Assembly: GCF_002213425.1 (NCBI RefSeq)
Contig: NZ_NJGV01000002.1
Coordinates: 421,607 to 485,606, forward strand
Source: Herbaspirillum aquaticum
GTDB taxonomy: Bacteria > Pseudomonadota > Gammaproteobacteria > Burkholderiales > Burkholderiaceae_D
Reading direction: 5' to 3'
Length of the DNA stretch: 64,000 bases
Made by a program: the position numbers and the translations under genes. Each line of letters starts with the position of its first letter. Positions within the stretch are counted from its first letter, which is position 1. Under the pieces are notes generated by a model. That model ran no database searches. It saw only the letters and a list, made by a program, of their open reading frames with translations, and was not told the DNA's origin. Shown piece after piece: positions 7,811-15,985 of the stretch.

Positions 7811-9550
7811 ATGTTTGCATATTTCGGAAACCTCAAGGTCGCAGTGCGCCTGGCGGCCGTGTTCGCCGTCGTCGTGGCCTTGCTGGCGGTGGTCAGCGTC
7901 ACGGCCTTCGTCAAGATCAACAACATCAATCGCGGCATCGACCAGATCGTCAATGACCGCTACCTGAAGGTCCGCTGGGCCTTCGACCTGCGCGATGGCG
8001 TCAATGAGCAGATCAAGTACCTGCGCGGCATTGCCATCGATATCAGCAATGTGCAGGCCAACGAAAAGCGATTCGGGCAGCTCGATGTGGCGGTCAAACA
8101 GACCAAGGAAGCCCTGGACAAGATCGCCGCGCGTCAGGTCACGGAGGTCGGCAAGAAGAAGATCAAGGTGCTCGATGAAGCGCGCCAGGCCTTCGATGCC
8201 AGTGAGCGTGAGTTCCTGGCGCTCATCCGCGCCGGCAAGAGTGAGGCCGCTGACGAATACGTCCTGCGCAAGATCACCGATACCCAGAACAACTACCTGG
8301 CCTTGGCGCGTGCCTTCGCCGATTCGCAGGATAGCCAGCTCCAGGCAGAAGGTGCCAAGGCAGTGGCTGATGGCGCCCTGGCCATCCAGGTCACGCTGGC
8401 GTGCTCGGTCATGGCCGTGCTGGCGTCCATCATCCTTGGCTACCTGATGGCGCGCTCCATCGTCAAGCCGCTCAACGAGGCCGTCCGCGTGGCCGAGAAC
8501 GTCGCCGCAGGCGACCTCACCACCCGCATCGAACCCCATTCCAAGGACGAAACCGGCCAGCTCATGGTGGCCTTGCGCAAGATGAACGACAACCTGGTCG
8601 ACATTGTCTCCGGCGTGCGGCGCAGTACCGACTCCATCGCCACTGCCTCGGGCGAAATTGCCAGCGGCAACCTGGACCTGTCTTCCCGTACCGAGCAGCA
8701 GGCCGGATCGCTCGAAGAGACCGCATCGGCCATGGAAGAAATGACCTCTACCGTGCGCCAGAACGCCGACAACGCACGCCAGGCCAACCAGCTGGCCGCC
8801 ACCGCCTCCGAGGTGGCCAAGCAGGGCGGCGAGATCGTCGGCCGCGTGGTGACCACGATGGAAGAGATCAACCAGTCCTCGCGCAAGATCGTCGACATCA
8901 TCGGTGTCATCGATGGCATTGCCTTCCAGACCAACATCCTCGCCTTGAACGCGGCCGTGGAAGCGGCACGGGCGGGCGAGCAGGGACGGGGCTTTGCGGT
9001 GGTGGCCTCGGAAGTGCGCTCGCTGGCCCAGCGCTCGGCCGCTGCGGCCAAGGAAATCAAGGGCCTCATCAGCGATTCCGTAGCCAAGGTCGAGGGGGGC
9101 AGTGCCCTCGTGGCCGAAGCCGGCAACACCATGCAACAGGTAGTCAGCAGCGTGCGCAGCGTGACCGACATCGTCGGCGAGATCTCGGCTGCCAGCGTCG
9201 AGCAGAGCACCGGCATCGAGGAAATCAACCGCGCCGTCGGCCAGATGGACGAAAGCACCCAGCAAAACGCCGCCCTGGTGGAACAGGCCGCAGCGGCTGC
9301 GGGCGCCTTGCAGGAGCAGGCTGCAAGGCTGGCGACGGCCATCAGCATCTTCAAGCTGGCGCAAGGCGCGAACGCAGCGCCGGCCGCGCAGGCCAAGCCG
9401 GCCAAGCCGGCAGCAGCGGTGCGTCCAGCGCCGCTGGTCAAGCCTGCACCGGCTCCCAGCGTCTTGCGGGTGAGCGCGGCACCGACCACGGCGGCACCGG
9501 CCAGCAAGGCCGTGGCCCGCGCCGATGAAGACCTCTGGGAAACTTTCTGA
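7811..9550 (+). CDS. Methyl-accepting chemotaxis protein with 4HB sensor domain
   Basis: About 579 aa. A transmembrane helix lies near residues 11-33, a periplasmic four-helix-bundle-like sensor follows to about 190, then a second transmembrane segment ([12 protein letters not shown]), a HAMP linker, and the signalling domain with the highly conserved hairpin tip [19 protein letters not shown]. The C-terminus is EDLWETF, a CheR/CheB-docking pentapeptide of the xWETF type. I prefer ATG 7811 because AGGGA lies 5 nt before it; an in-frame ATG at 7790 would add seven residues. It lies directly after rbsD in the same direction, so a ribose or pentose receptor is an attractive but unproven idea. 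Confidence 0.9.
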   Translation: MFAYFGNLKVAVRLAAVFAVVVALLAVVSVTAFVKINNINRGIDQIVNDRYLKVRWAFDLRDGVNEQIKYLRGIAIDISNVQANEKRFGQLDVAVKQTKEALDKIAARQVTEVGKKKIKVLDEARQAFDASEREFLALIRAGKSEAADEYVLRKITDTQNNYLALARAFADSQDSQLQAEGAKAVADGALAIQVTLACSVMAVLASIILGYLMARSIVKPLNEAVRVAENVAAGDLTTRIEPHSKDETGQLMVALRKMNDNLVDIVSGVRRSTDSIATASGEIASGNLDLSSRTEQQAGSLEETASAMEEMTSTVRQNADNARQANQLAATASEVAKQGGEIVGRVVTTMEEINQSSRKIVDIIGVIDGIAFQTNILALNAAVEAARAGEQGRGFAVVASEVRSLAQRSAAAAKEIKGLISDSVAKVEGGSALVAEAGNTMQQVVSSVRSVTDIVGEISAASVEQSTGIEEINRAVGQMDESTQQNAALVEQAAAAAGALQEQAARLATAISIFKLAQGANAAPAAQAKPAKPAAAVRPAPLVKPAPAPSVLRVSAAPTTAAPASKAVARADEDLWETF

Positions 9551-9690
9551 CCCATCGCGCTTTGCCAACCACCCCGGCGTTGCCGCTCCTCTGACAAGGA
9601 TGCGGCTCGCCCTCCTATAGCGCTGGTTTGCCCCGAAGCTGATACTGTTGCGTTTGCACGGTTCATATCAGTCAGCGAAAAAGGGGAGAC

Positions 9691-11727
9691 ATGCGCGTGG
9701 GCGGGCATCCGGGAACGATAATGGCCAAGGCTTCGAAGATCCTGGCCTGGGCTGCACTGACGCTGCTCGGCTTGGTGGCCGTGCTGGCGCTGGCTATCGC
9801 GCTCTTCGACTGGAACCTGGCCAAGCCCTGGATCACCCACAAGCTTTCCACCGTGCTGGCCCGCGAGATCCGGGTGGATGGCCCCATCAGCTTGGGCTGG
9901 TCGCTGGTGCGCAATGACAAGGGCGGCGCCGAGTGGCTGCCGCAACTGCATTTCACGGCGCGCGACCTGCATATCGGCAATCCCCACTGGGCCCGCAGTA
10001 CCGACCACCTGTTGCGCGCCCGTTCGCTCGACCTGCATTTTTCTCCTTTGCCGCTGCTGCGCTGGCATTGGCACATCACCGACCTGCGCGTCGACGGCCT
10101 GGACCTGGCGATGGAACGGGTCGACGACCAGCACAAGAGCTGGCGCTTTTCTGACCAGCCGCGCTCGCGCTGGAGTTTCGACATCCACCAGATCGTTTTC
10201 GAGCGCGCCCTGATCCGTTATGTGGACCAGCCGCTGGAGATGGACCTGCGTTTCGATGCGCGTCCGCTGGCCAGCCCCGCCAATCAGGCGGCGGAGGTTC
10301 GCAAGGAAGCAGGCAACGCAAGTACCGACCCCGCCAATCCCGCCGCGCTGGTCTTGCAGGCGACGGTGTCCGGCCACTTCAAGGAGGGCCGGGTGCAGGG
10401 CAGCCTGCGCGGCGGTGCCTTGCCCGACCTGCTCAACGAGAACAGCGTTTATCCGCTGCAGGCTGAGGGCGATGTCGGGGAGGTGCATACCGTCTTCTCC
10501 GGCAAACTCATCAACCCTCACCAATTGACGCGTGCCGAGATGCAGCTCCGCCTCAGCGGCGAGAGCCTGGATCGGCTCTACGCGGCCAGTGGCGTTCCGT
10601 TGCCGGCGACGCGCCCTTTCACCACCCAAGGCCAGCTCACCATCGAGCGCGTCGATCGCGAGACCCGCGCCTGGGACTGGCGCTATGAACACTTCACCGG
10701 CAAGGTGGGCGAGAGCGACTTCGCCGGTGATGCCAGCTACTATCGCGGCCCGCCCAAGAATCGCCTGACCGTCAAGGCCCAGGCCGGATTGCTGCGCTTG
10801 TCGGATTACCTGCCTTTGTCCGGCAAGAAGCAGGCCAATGATGCAGACAAGGGCAAAACGCGCGTGCTTCCCGGGGATCCGGCCAAGCCCGAACGCTGGG
10901 CCAAGCTGGATGCGGAAATTGGCTTGCATGCAAAGCGCGTTGAGTTGCATCCGGACATCGAATTGCAGGACGCTGCAACCACCTTGCGCCTGCAAGACCA
11001 GGTGCTGACCGCAGCGCCCCTGCAGTTCGCGCTGGCAGGTGGAAAGGGAGAAGGCGAGATCCGTCTAGATGGACGCCAGTCGGCTATCGGCGCGCGGCTG
11101 CAACTGCAATTGCAAGGGGTGCAGGTGCGCCAGCTGTTCCCGAAGCTGGGCCGGTTCGATGCCACCTTCGGCAAGGTTGACGGCCGGGCTACGCTGTCCG
11201 GCAGCGGCAATTCGGTGGCGGCCATGCTGGCGCACGCCAACGGCGAGATCAAGGCGGACTTGAGCGAAGGCACCATCAGCCAATTCATCCTGGAGGCGGC
11301 CGGCCTGAACCTGGCCAATGCCGTCTTCGCCAAGCTCTATCGCGACCAGCAGGTCAAGCTGCTGTGTGGTGCGGCCGATGTCAGCGTCAAGGACGGTCTG
11401 GCGCAGGTGCGCCATGGCATCCTCAACACGGAAGATGCCGCCATCGACATCCGGGGCCAGGTCGACTTGGGCAAAGAAACGCTGGCCCTGGACGTGGTCC
11501 CGCGGACCAAGCAGGTGCGCATCCTGTCGCTGCGCACGCCTTTGTATGTACGCGGCACCTTCGCCCATCCGGACATCGGCGCCAGCAAGGAAGGATTGGC
11601 CGCGCGGGCCGGTGCCGCAGCGGCCCTGGCACTGGTGGCGCCGGTGGCGGCGGTGATTCCGCTCATTACCCCGGGACAGAAGATTGCCGACGATTGCGCC
11701 CCGCATTCGACTGCGGCGCCTTCATGA
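9691..11727 (+). CDS. AsmA-family envelope protein
   Basis: 678 aa. One N-terminal transmembrane helix (about residues 14-36) is followed by a long periplasmic region rich in beta-strand pattern. The C-terminal AsmA_2-like segment contains GRFDATFGKVDGRATLSGSG, ANGEIKADLSEGTISQFILE and the late GTFAHPDIGASKEGLAARAG. AsmA-like proteins are bridge-type lipid transport or outer-membrane homeostasis factors. AGGGGAG before ATG 9691 fixes the start. It stands alone between the chemoreceptor and the kinase. Confidence 0.85.
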   Translation: MRVGGHPGTIMAKASKILAWAALTLLGLVAVLALAIALFDWNLAKPWITHKLSTVLAREIRVDGPISLGWSLVRNDKGGAEWLPQLHFTARDLHIGNPHWARSTDHLLRARSLDLHFSPLPLLRWHWHITDLRVDGLDLAMERVDDQHKSWRFSDQPRSRWSFDIHQIVFERALIRYVDQPLEMDLRFDARPLASPANQAAEVRKEAGNASTDPANPAALVLQATVSGHFKEGRVQGSLRGGALPDLLNENSVYPLQAEGDVGEVHTVFSGKLINPHQLTRAEMQLRLSGESLDRLYAASGVPLPATRPFTTQGQLTIERVDRETRAWDWRYEHFTGKVGESDFAGDASYYRGPPKNRLTVKAQAGLLRLSDYLPLSGKKQANDADKGKTRVLPGDPAKPERWAKLDAEIGLHAKRVELHPDIELQDAATTLRLQDQVLTAAPLQFALAGGKGEGEIRLDGRQSAIGARLQLQLQGVQVRQLFPKLGRFDATFGKVDGRATLSGSGNSVAAMLAHANGEIKADLSEGTISQFILEAAGLNLANAVFAKLYRDQQVKLLCGAADVSVKDGLAQVRHGILNTEDAAIDIRGQVDLGKETLALDVVPRTKQVRILSLRTPLYVRGTFAHPDIGASKEGLAARAGAAAALALVAPVAAVIPLITPGQKIADDCAPHSTAAPS

Positions 11728-12038
11728 GCGACGCCGTTCGCGCCCCTGTTGAGCGCCAGGTGGCCGAGCCCGGCAGGAATATTTTGCGCGGGCGGGAGCG
11801 TTTTGCAGGCAGCCGGAGTCATAAGGGCCAATCAACAAGAACGAGCAGGCCAATACCTTATACGCAGCCGGCTGCCATTTGACGGGCAGCAATAGCGGGT
11901 TGTCCCAGCGGGGGATTTGTCGCGAAACTGGCCGTACGGCCGGGGAATCCATTACCATGCCGACAAGCTCTACCGTGACGACGCAAGCGTGTTGGCGGAA
12001 GACTCAATCAGAACAGCGCGACGAGGAAGGGCGTTATC
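11728..12038 (+). other. Intergenic, 311 bp
   Basis: Short open frames here look random in composition and have no ribosome binding sites. AGGAAGGG at about 12024-12031 is the Shine-Dalgarno of the following kinase. I see no convincing terminator or operator. Confidence 0.4.
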
Positions 12039-14108
12039 TTGGATCAGCAAGCGGCAATGGAAGGCAATTCACCCTTGAGCAAGGCGTACCGGCACGCTTT
12101 GCTGGAGGCCATCGACGATGGTTTTTGCATCATCGAATTCATCGATGGTCCGCATGGGCCGCTCAGCGACTACGTGCACATCGAAGCCAATTCCGGCTAC
12201 TACCGGCACACCGGTATCGAGGGCATCGTCGGCAAGCGCCTGCGCGAGATCGAGCCGGACAACGCCCAGGTCTGGCTGGATGTCTACGGGCAGGTCCTGC
12301 TGACGGGCCAGCCGCTGCGTTTCGAACAGGAATTCCAGGCCGTGGGCCGCCACATCGAAGTGTCGGCCACGCGTGTGGGGCCGGTGGAGATGCGCCAGGT
12401 GTCGGTGCTGTTTCGCGACATCACCGCGCGCCGCCGCACCGAAGCCGCGCTGCGTGAAAACGTCCAGCGCGTGCAACTGGCCCTGGAAGCGGGTGCCATC
12501 ATCGGCACCTGGATCTGGGACATCCCCGCAGATCGCCTCAACGTCGATGAAGGATTTGCGCAGGCCTTCGGTGTGGCCCCGGAGCGCGACCTGTCGCAGC
12601 TGTCCATTGCCGACGTGATGGAGGCCGTCCATCCGGATGACCGCGACATGCTCGCTGCCCGCATTCGCGAAACCCTGGCGCGTGGCGGCACTTACGCGCA
12701 TCAATACCGTACCCGCCGGCGCGACGGCCGTTACTACTGGCTGGAAGCCAACGGCCGCGTGGAACTGACGCCTGATGGCATCCCCAGCACTTTTCCGGGC
12801 GTGCTGATCGACATCGAAGGCCGCCGTGCCGTGGAAGCCGAGCGTGATCGCGCGCTGGCGGCATTGCGCACCCTCAACGACACCCTCGAACAACGTGTGC
12901 AGGAGCGCACCAATGCCTTGCTGGAAGCAGAAGAGGCCCTGCGCCAGGCGCAGAAGATGGAGGCGGTGGGACAGCTCACGGGCGGGCTGGCGCATGACTT
13001 CAACAACATCCTGGCGGGCATCAGCGGCAGCCTGGAACTGATGAAGGTACGCCTGGCCCAGGGGCGCATCTCCGATATCGAACGCCATCTCAATGGCGCG
13101 CAATCGGCCGTCAAGCGCGCCGCTGCCCTGACGCAGCGGCTGCTGGCCTTCTCGCGCCGGCAGACGCTGGACCCCAAGGCGGCCGACCTGAACCGCATCG
13201 TGGCCGACATGCATGACCTGATCGGCCGTAGCGTGGGCCCGGCGATCACGGTGGAGACCATCGCTGCGGGTGGATTGTGGAACACCTTCGTGGACATCGG
13301 CCAGCTGGAGAATGCCCTGCTGAACCTGTGCATCAATGCCCGTGACGCCATGCCGCACGGCGGGCGGCTGACCATCGAGACGGCCAACCGCTGGCTGGAC
13401 GACATCGCCGCCATGCAGCGCGGCGTGCAACCAGGCCAGTACGTGTCGTTGTGCGTGAGTGATACCGGCACCGGCATGTCGCCCGATGTGGTGGCGCGCG
13501 CCTTCGATCCTTTCTTCACCACCAAGCCGACCGGGCAGGGCACGGGGCTGGGACTATCCATGGTGTATGGTTTTGCCGGGCAGTCCGGCGGGGCCGTACG
13601 CATTTATTCAGAACTGGGGCAGGGGGCGACGCTCTGCATCTATCTGCCGCGTCACCTGGGTGAAGCCGGAGAAGACGATTTGCCGCAGTCCGACGAGAAC
13701 ATGGTCGCGACTGCGCCGGGCAGCAAGACCATCCTGGTCGTCGATGACGAGCCGCTGGTGCGCATGGTCACGGTGGAAGTATTGAGCGATCTCGGCTACC
13801 ACGTGCTGGAGGCCGAAGACGGGCCTTCCGCCCTCAAGGTGCTGGCCGCCTGTCCGGAGCTGGACCTACTGGTCACCGACGTGGGCCTGCCCAACGGCAT
13901 GAACGGCCGCCAGCTGGCCGATGCCATCCGCGCGCCGCGTCCGGAATTGCCGGTGCTGTTTGTCACCGGCTATGCCGAGAATGCGGTGCTCAATCATGGG
14001 CATCTTGAGCGCGGGATGCAGGTGCTGACCAAGCCGTTTGCGGCTGATGTACTGGCGCGCAGGGTCAGGGAGCTGGTGGGGGACGATAGTTCGGATCGCA
14101 TCGGGTGA
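12039..14108 (+). CDS. Hybrid sensor histidine kinase (PAS-PAS-HisKA-HATPase-receiver)
   Basis: 689 aa, soluble. A PAS domain (about 15-130, ending FRDITARRRTEAALREN) and a second PAS_3-like domain (about 140-265, with VHPDDRDM and DGRYYWLEANGRV) lead into a coiled coil. The dimerisation box GQLTGGLAHDFNNIL has phospho-accepting His319. The ATPase has NLCINARDAM, DTGTGM and GTGLGLSMVYGF. The C-terminal receiver ILVVDDEPLVRMVT has phosphorylatable Asp614 in VTDVGLP. This HDFNN group typically acts as a bacteriophytochrome-like or NtrB-like kinase without membrane segments. The start is TTG 12039 with AGGAAGGG upstream; ATG 12057 is an alternative. Its 3' end is duplicated at 15.5-15.7 kb. Confidence 0.88.
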   Translation: MDQQAAMEGNSPLSKAYRHALLEAIDDGFCIIEFIDGPHGPLSDYVHIEANSGYYRHTGIEGIVGKRLREIEPDNAQVWLDVYGQVLLTGQPLRFEQEFQAVGRHIEVSATRVGPVEMRQVSVLFRDITARRRTEAALRENVQRVQLALEAGAIIGTWIWDIPADRLNVDEGFAQAFGVAPERDLSQLSIADVMEAVHPDDRDMLAARIRETLARGGTYAHQYRTRRRDGRYYWLEANGRVELTPDGIPSTFPGVLIDIEGRRAVEAERDRALAALRTLNDTLEQRVQERTNALLEAEEALRQAQKMEAVGQLTGGLAHDFNNILAGISGSLELMKVRLAQGRISDIERHLNGAQSAVKRAAALTQRLLAFSRRQTLDPKAADLNRIVADMHDLIGRSVGPAITVETIAAGGLWNTFVDIGQLENALLNLCINARDAMPHGGRLTIETANRWLDDIAAMQRGVQPGQYVSLCVSDTGTGMSPDVVARAFDPFFTTKPTGQGTGLGLSMVYGFAGQSGGAVRIYSELGQGATLCIYLPRHLGEAGEDDLPQSDENMVATAPGSKTILVVDDEPLVRMVTVEVLSDLGYHVLEAEDGPSALKVLAACPELDLLVTDVGLPNGMNGRQLADAIRAPRPELPVLFVTGYAENAVLNHGHLERGMQVLTKPFAADVLARRVRELVGDDSSDRIG

Positions 14109-14415
14109 TGGGATAGCGAGCCCGCCTCCGCAAGGCTATGTAGGCTGGCAAAATGATTTTTTCGTCCAGCAAAAAACTCGCTCAACATTTTCGATAAAGG
14201 AAGACTTGTTTTCAATCAGTGGAGACAAGCTTCCTTCGGTTGAAGAACAATCTGCGCTTTCCAGTCCTTGGAGTGCAGCATGCAAGTTCACTCGGCAGCA
14301 AGCGCGTTCACGGCCGCGCCCGTCTCCGATAACTATCCCGCTCGTTCCACATCGGCTTCTCCTCTTGTCACCTCGGTGATGTTGGGCGCAGTGCCGCTTA
14401 TCCATACAAACAATT
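13940..14415 (+). repeat. Direct repeat, copy 1 (kinase 3' end + intergenic + RTX-type 5' end)
   Basis: This block is clearly homologous, with many substitutions and small indels, to about 15510-15985. Shared islands include ATGCCGAGAAT, CAAGCCGTTTGCGG, GGTCAGGGAGCTGGTG, TTGAAGAACAATCTG, CCTTGGAGTGCAGC and GTTGGGCGCAGTGCC. Copy 1 covers the true end of the hybrid kinase and a short open frame homologous to the start of the RTX gene. Boundaries are approximate because similarity fades gradually. Confidence 0.8.
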
Positions 14416-14456
14416 CTGATCATCCAGATTGCATGGAGGAGGGGGCATGGTCCTGA
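14280..14456 (+). pseudogene. Orphaned N-terminal fragment of an RTX-type gene (58 codons)
   Basis: ATG 14280 follows GGAG and encodes MQVHSAASAFTAAPVSD and then VTSVMLGAVPL, the same N-terminus that opens the RTX pseudogene at 15858 (VTSLMLGAVPL). After about 47 codons the similarity stops and the frame runs into the next gene's Shine-Dalgarno region, ending TGA at 14456 just past the ATG at 14447. I read it as a leftover 5' end separated from its body by the cassette that follows, though a short peptide could still be made. Confidence 0.6.
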
Positions 14457-15328
14457 TCGTGTTTGGACTGCTGGCGGTGTTGAGCATCGGGTTCGCGTCC
14501 GTGTGCTATGTCGTGATCGACAATCCCGAATTGATAGCGCCTCCGCCACCAGTGAGGACGGCCAATTCTCCGCCCGAGTATGTGATCGGGGACCTCGGTG
14601 GGATGCCAGTCAAGATTGATCACAGGATTGTCCAGTTCATCGAGTACGACGGCGATCCTGGCTGGGGCGAGAGGCGCAAAGGGCCGCGTCCTGAACGTAC
14701 CTACAGCTCGCGCCTGAGCAGCTTCGCTTTCGAGGTCCGGTACCCCGATATGAAAACGCGCGCCGACAAGGATGCGCAAGCAGATTACGAAAAATATCAC
14801 CCGTTGTCTTCTTCACTCAGGGCGGATCTCAGATGGGCCAATCCTTGGATTGGTGGCGGGATTGAGTCCGGTTCTCGTTATCCGGGGCACGGAGCGATGG
14901 ATCGCTTGTATCAAGCAACGACTTCGCACCCCGAAACCCGGGCAATGGGTGACCAGCTCGTACCCATAGAGTCAGAGATTCCTGGGCTTGAACTGTTTGT
15001 TGATCTGGGTGCACATCCGACCACCGGCGAGTCATGGCGGTATTCCTCGATCGGGTCCGGAGATACCTACTTTCACCGTGATTCGAGCGGGAGGCCCACC
15101 ACATACATCAATTGCAATTTCCGGAGCGGTACCCGGCGATATTCCCTATGTCAGCACGAGTGGAGCTTGGAATCGCTGGACCTGAATATCTGGGTCAGCA
15201 CACTTTATCCTCCCGGACTTTTGCCGCACTGGCAGGACATCCAGATCAAGGTCAGTCAATTCATCTTGACCTTCCACCATGCCCAAACGACAGGGCCTGT
15301 TTCGCCTCCCGCCAATATCCATCGCTAA
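14447..15328 (+). CDS. Membrane-anchored protein of unknown function, 293 aa (orphan cassette gene)
   Basis: Start ATG 14447 is preceded by GGAGGAGGGGG. An N-terminal hydrophobic helix (VLIVFGLLAVLSIGFASVCY) is followed by a proline-rich linker and a soluble domain with GDLGGMPVKID, EYDGDPGWGE, RKGPRPERTY and SFAFEVRYPDM. I recall similar families as uncharacterised proteins in Burkholderiales, sometimes near secreted toxins or type VI cargo, so an immunity or envelope role is conceivable; this is recollection, not proof. Base composition is more AT-rich than the neighbouring kinase. It is bracketed by the two copies of the direct repeat, which suggests it arrived as a cassette next to an RTX gene. 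Confidence 0.7.
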   Translation: MVLIVFGLLAVLSIGFASVCYVVIDNPELIAPPPPVRTANSPPEYVIGDLGGMPVKIDHRIVQFIEYDGDPGWGERRKGPRPERTYSSRLSSFAFEVRYPDMKTRADKDAQADYEKYHPLSSSLRADLRWANPWIGGGIESGSRYPGHGAMDRLYQATTSHPETRAMGDQLVPIESEIPGLELFVDLGAHPTTGESWRYSSIGSGDTYFHRDSSGRPTTYINCNFRSGTRRYSLCQHEWSLESLDLNIWVSTLYPPGLLPHWQDIQIKVSQFILTFHHAQTTGPVSPPANIHR

Positions 15329-15492
15329 ATCATTTAGTCAGATACCCCCGATCTCCCGCCACAATGACGATCCATTCAAACCAAATTGGGTACCGTCACT
15401 CTTGGTCTTCGCGATCAACAGAGTGCCAGAAAATTGTTTACGCGCGGTATAACAACCGAGGTCCGTGCCGGCCACCAATAACATCTGAGTGA

Positions 15493-15687
15493 TTGCAGAT
15501 TCGTTACGCGCGTCGCATCGCTGGTGCTGTTCGTAATCGTCTATGCCGAGAATTCGTTGCTCAATCTAGGGAAAGGCATCGTCAGAGCGAGATGCAGGTC
15601 TTGATCAAGCCGTTTGCGGCGGATGTGCTGGCGTGCGGGGTCAGGGAGCTGGTGGTGGGAGATGATCGTTCGGATCGCATTGCTTGA
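15493..15687 (+). pseudogene. Remnant of hybrid-kinase receiver domain C-terminus
   Basis: The last 31 residues, starting MQVLIKPFAADVLA and ending DDRSDRIA, match the end of the kinase at 14108 (MQVLTKPFAADVLA to DDSSDRIG) with few changes. Upstream residues are out of register with the kinase, so only a scar of the receiver is left. There is no ribosome binding site and no catalytic Asp. It is part of repeat copy 2. Confidence 0.7.
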
Positions 15688-15985
15688 TGCGACATCGGGG
15701 TATCTCCGGAGGGGGATGTCGTCTATCAAAAGGCTTTGATCATCAACCAAAAAACTCACTAAAAAATTTCTATAACTGAAGTCTTGTTTCCAATCGATGG
15801 TGACAAGCTTCCCACGCTTGAAGAACAATCTGCTCTTTCCAATCCTTGGAGTGCAGCGTGCAAGCTCAATCGGCAGGACGCGCGTCCCCGGTAACGCCAG
15901 TGCCTGATACCTATCCAGCCCCATCCCAGTCGGCGTCTCTTTTTGTCACTTCGTTGATGTTGGGCGCAGTGCCCCTCATGCGGAA
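15510..15985 (+). repeat. Direct repeat, copy 2 (kinase remnant + intergenic + RTX 5' end)
   Basis: Partner of 13940-14415. It contains the degenerate receiver tail, an equivalent intergenic stretch and the start of the RTX gene at GTG 15858. The coding part of the kinase tail has decayed more than the RTX start, consistent with copy 2 retaining the original RTX junction while copy 1 retains the original kinase. Confidence 0.8.
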
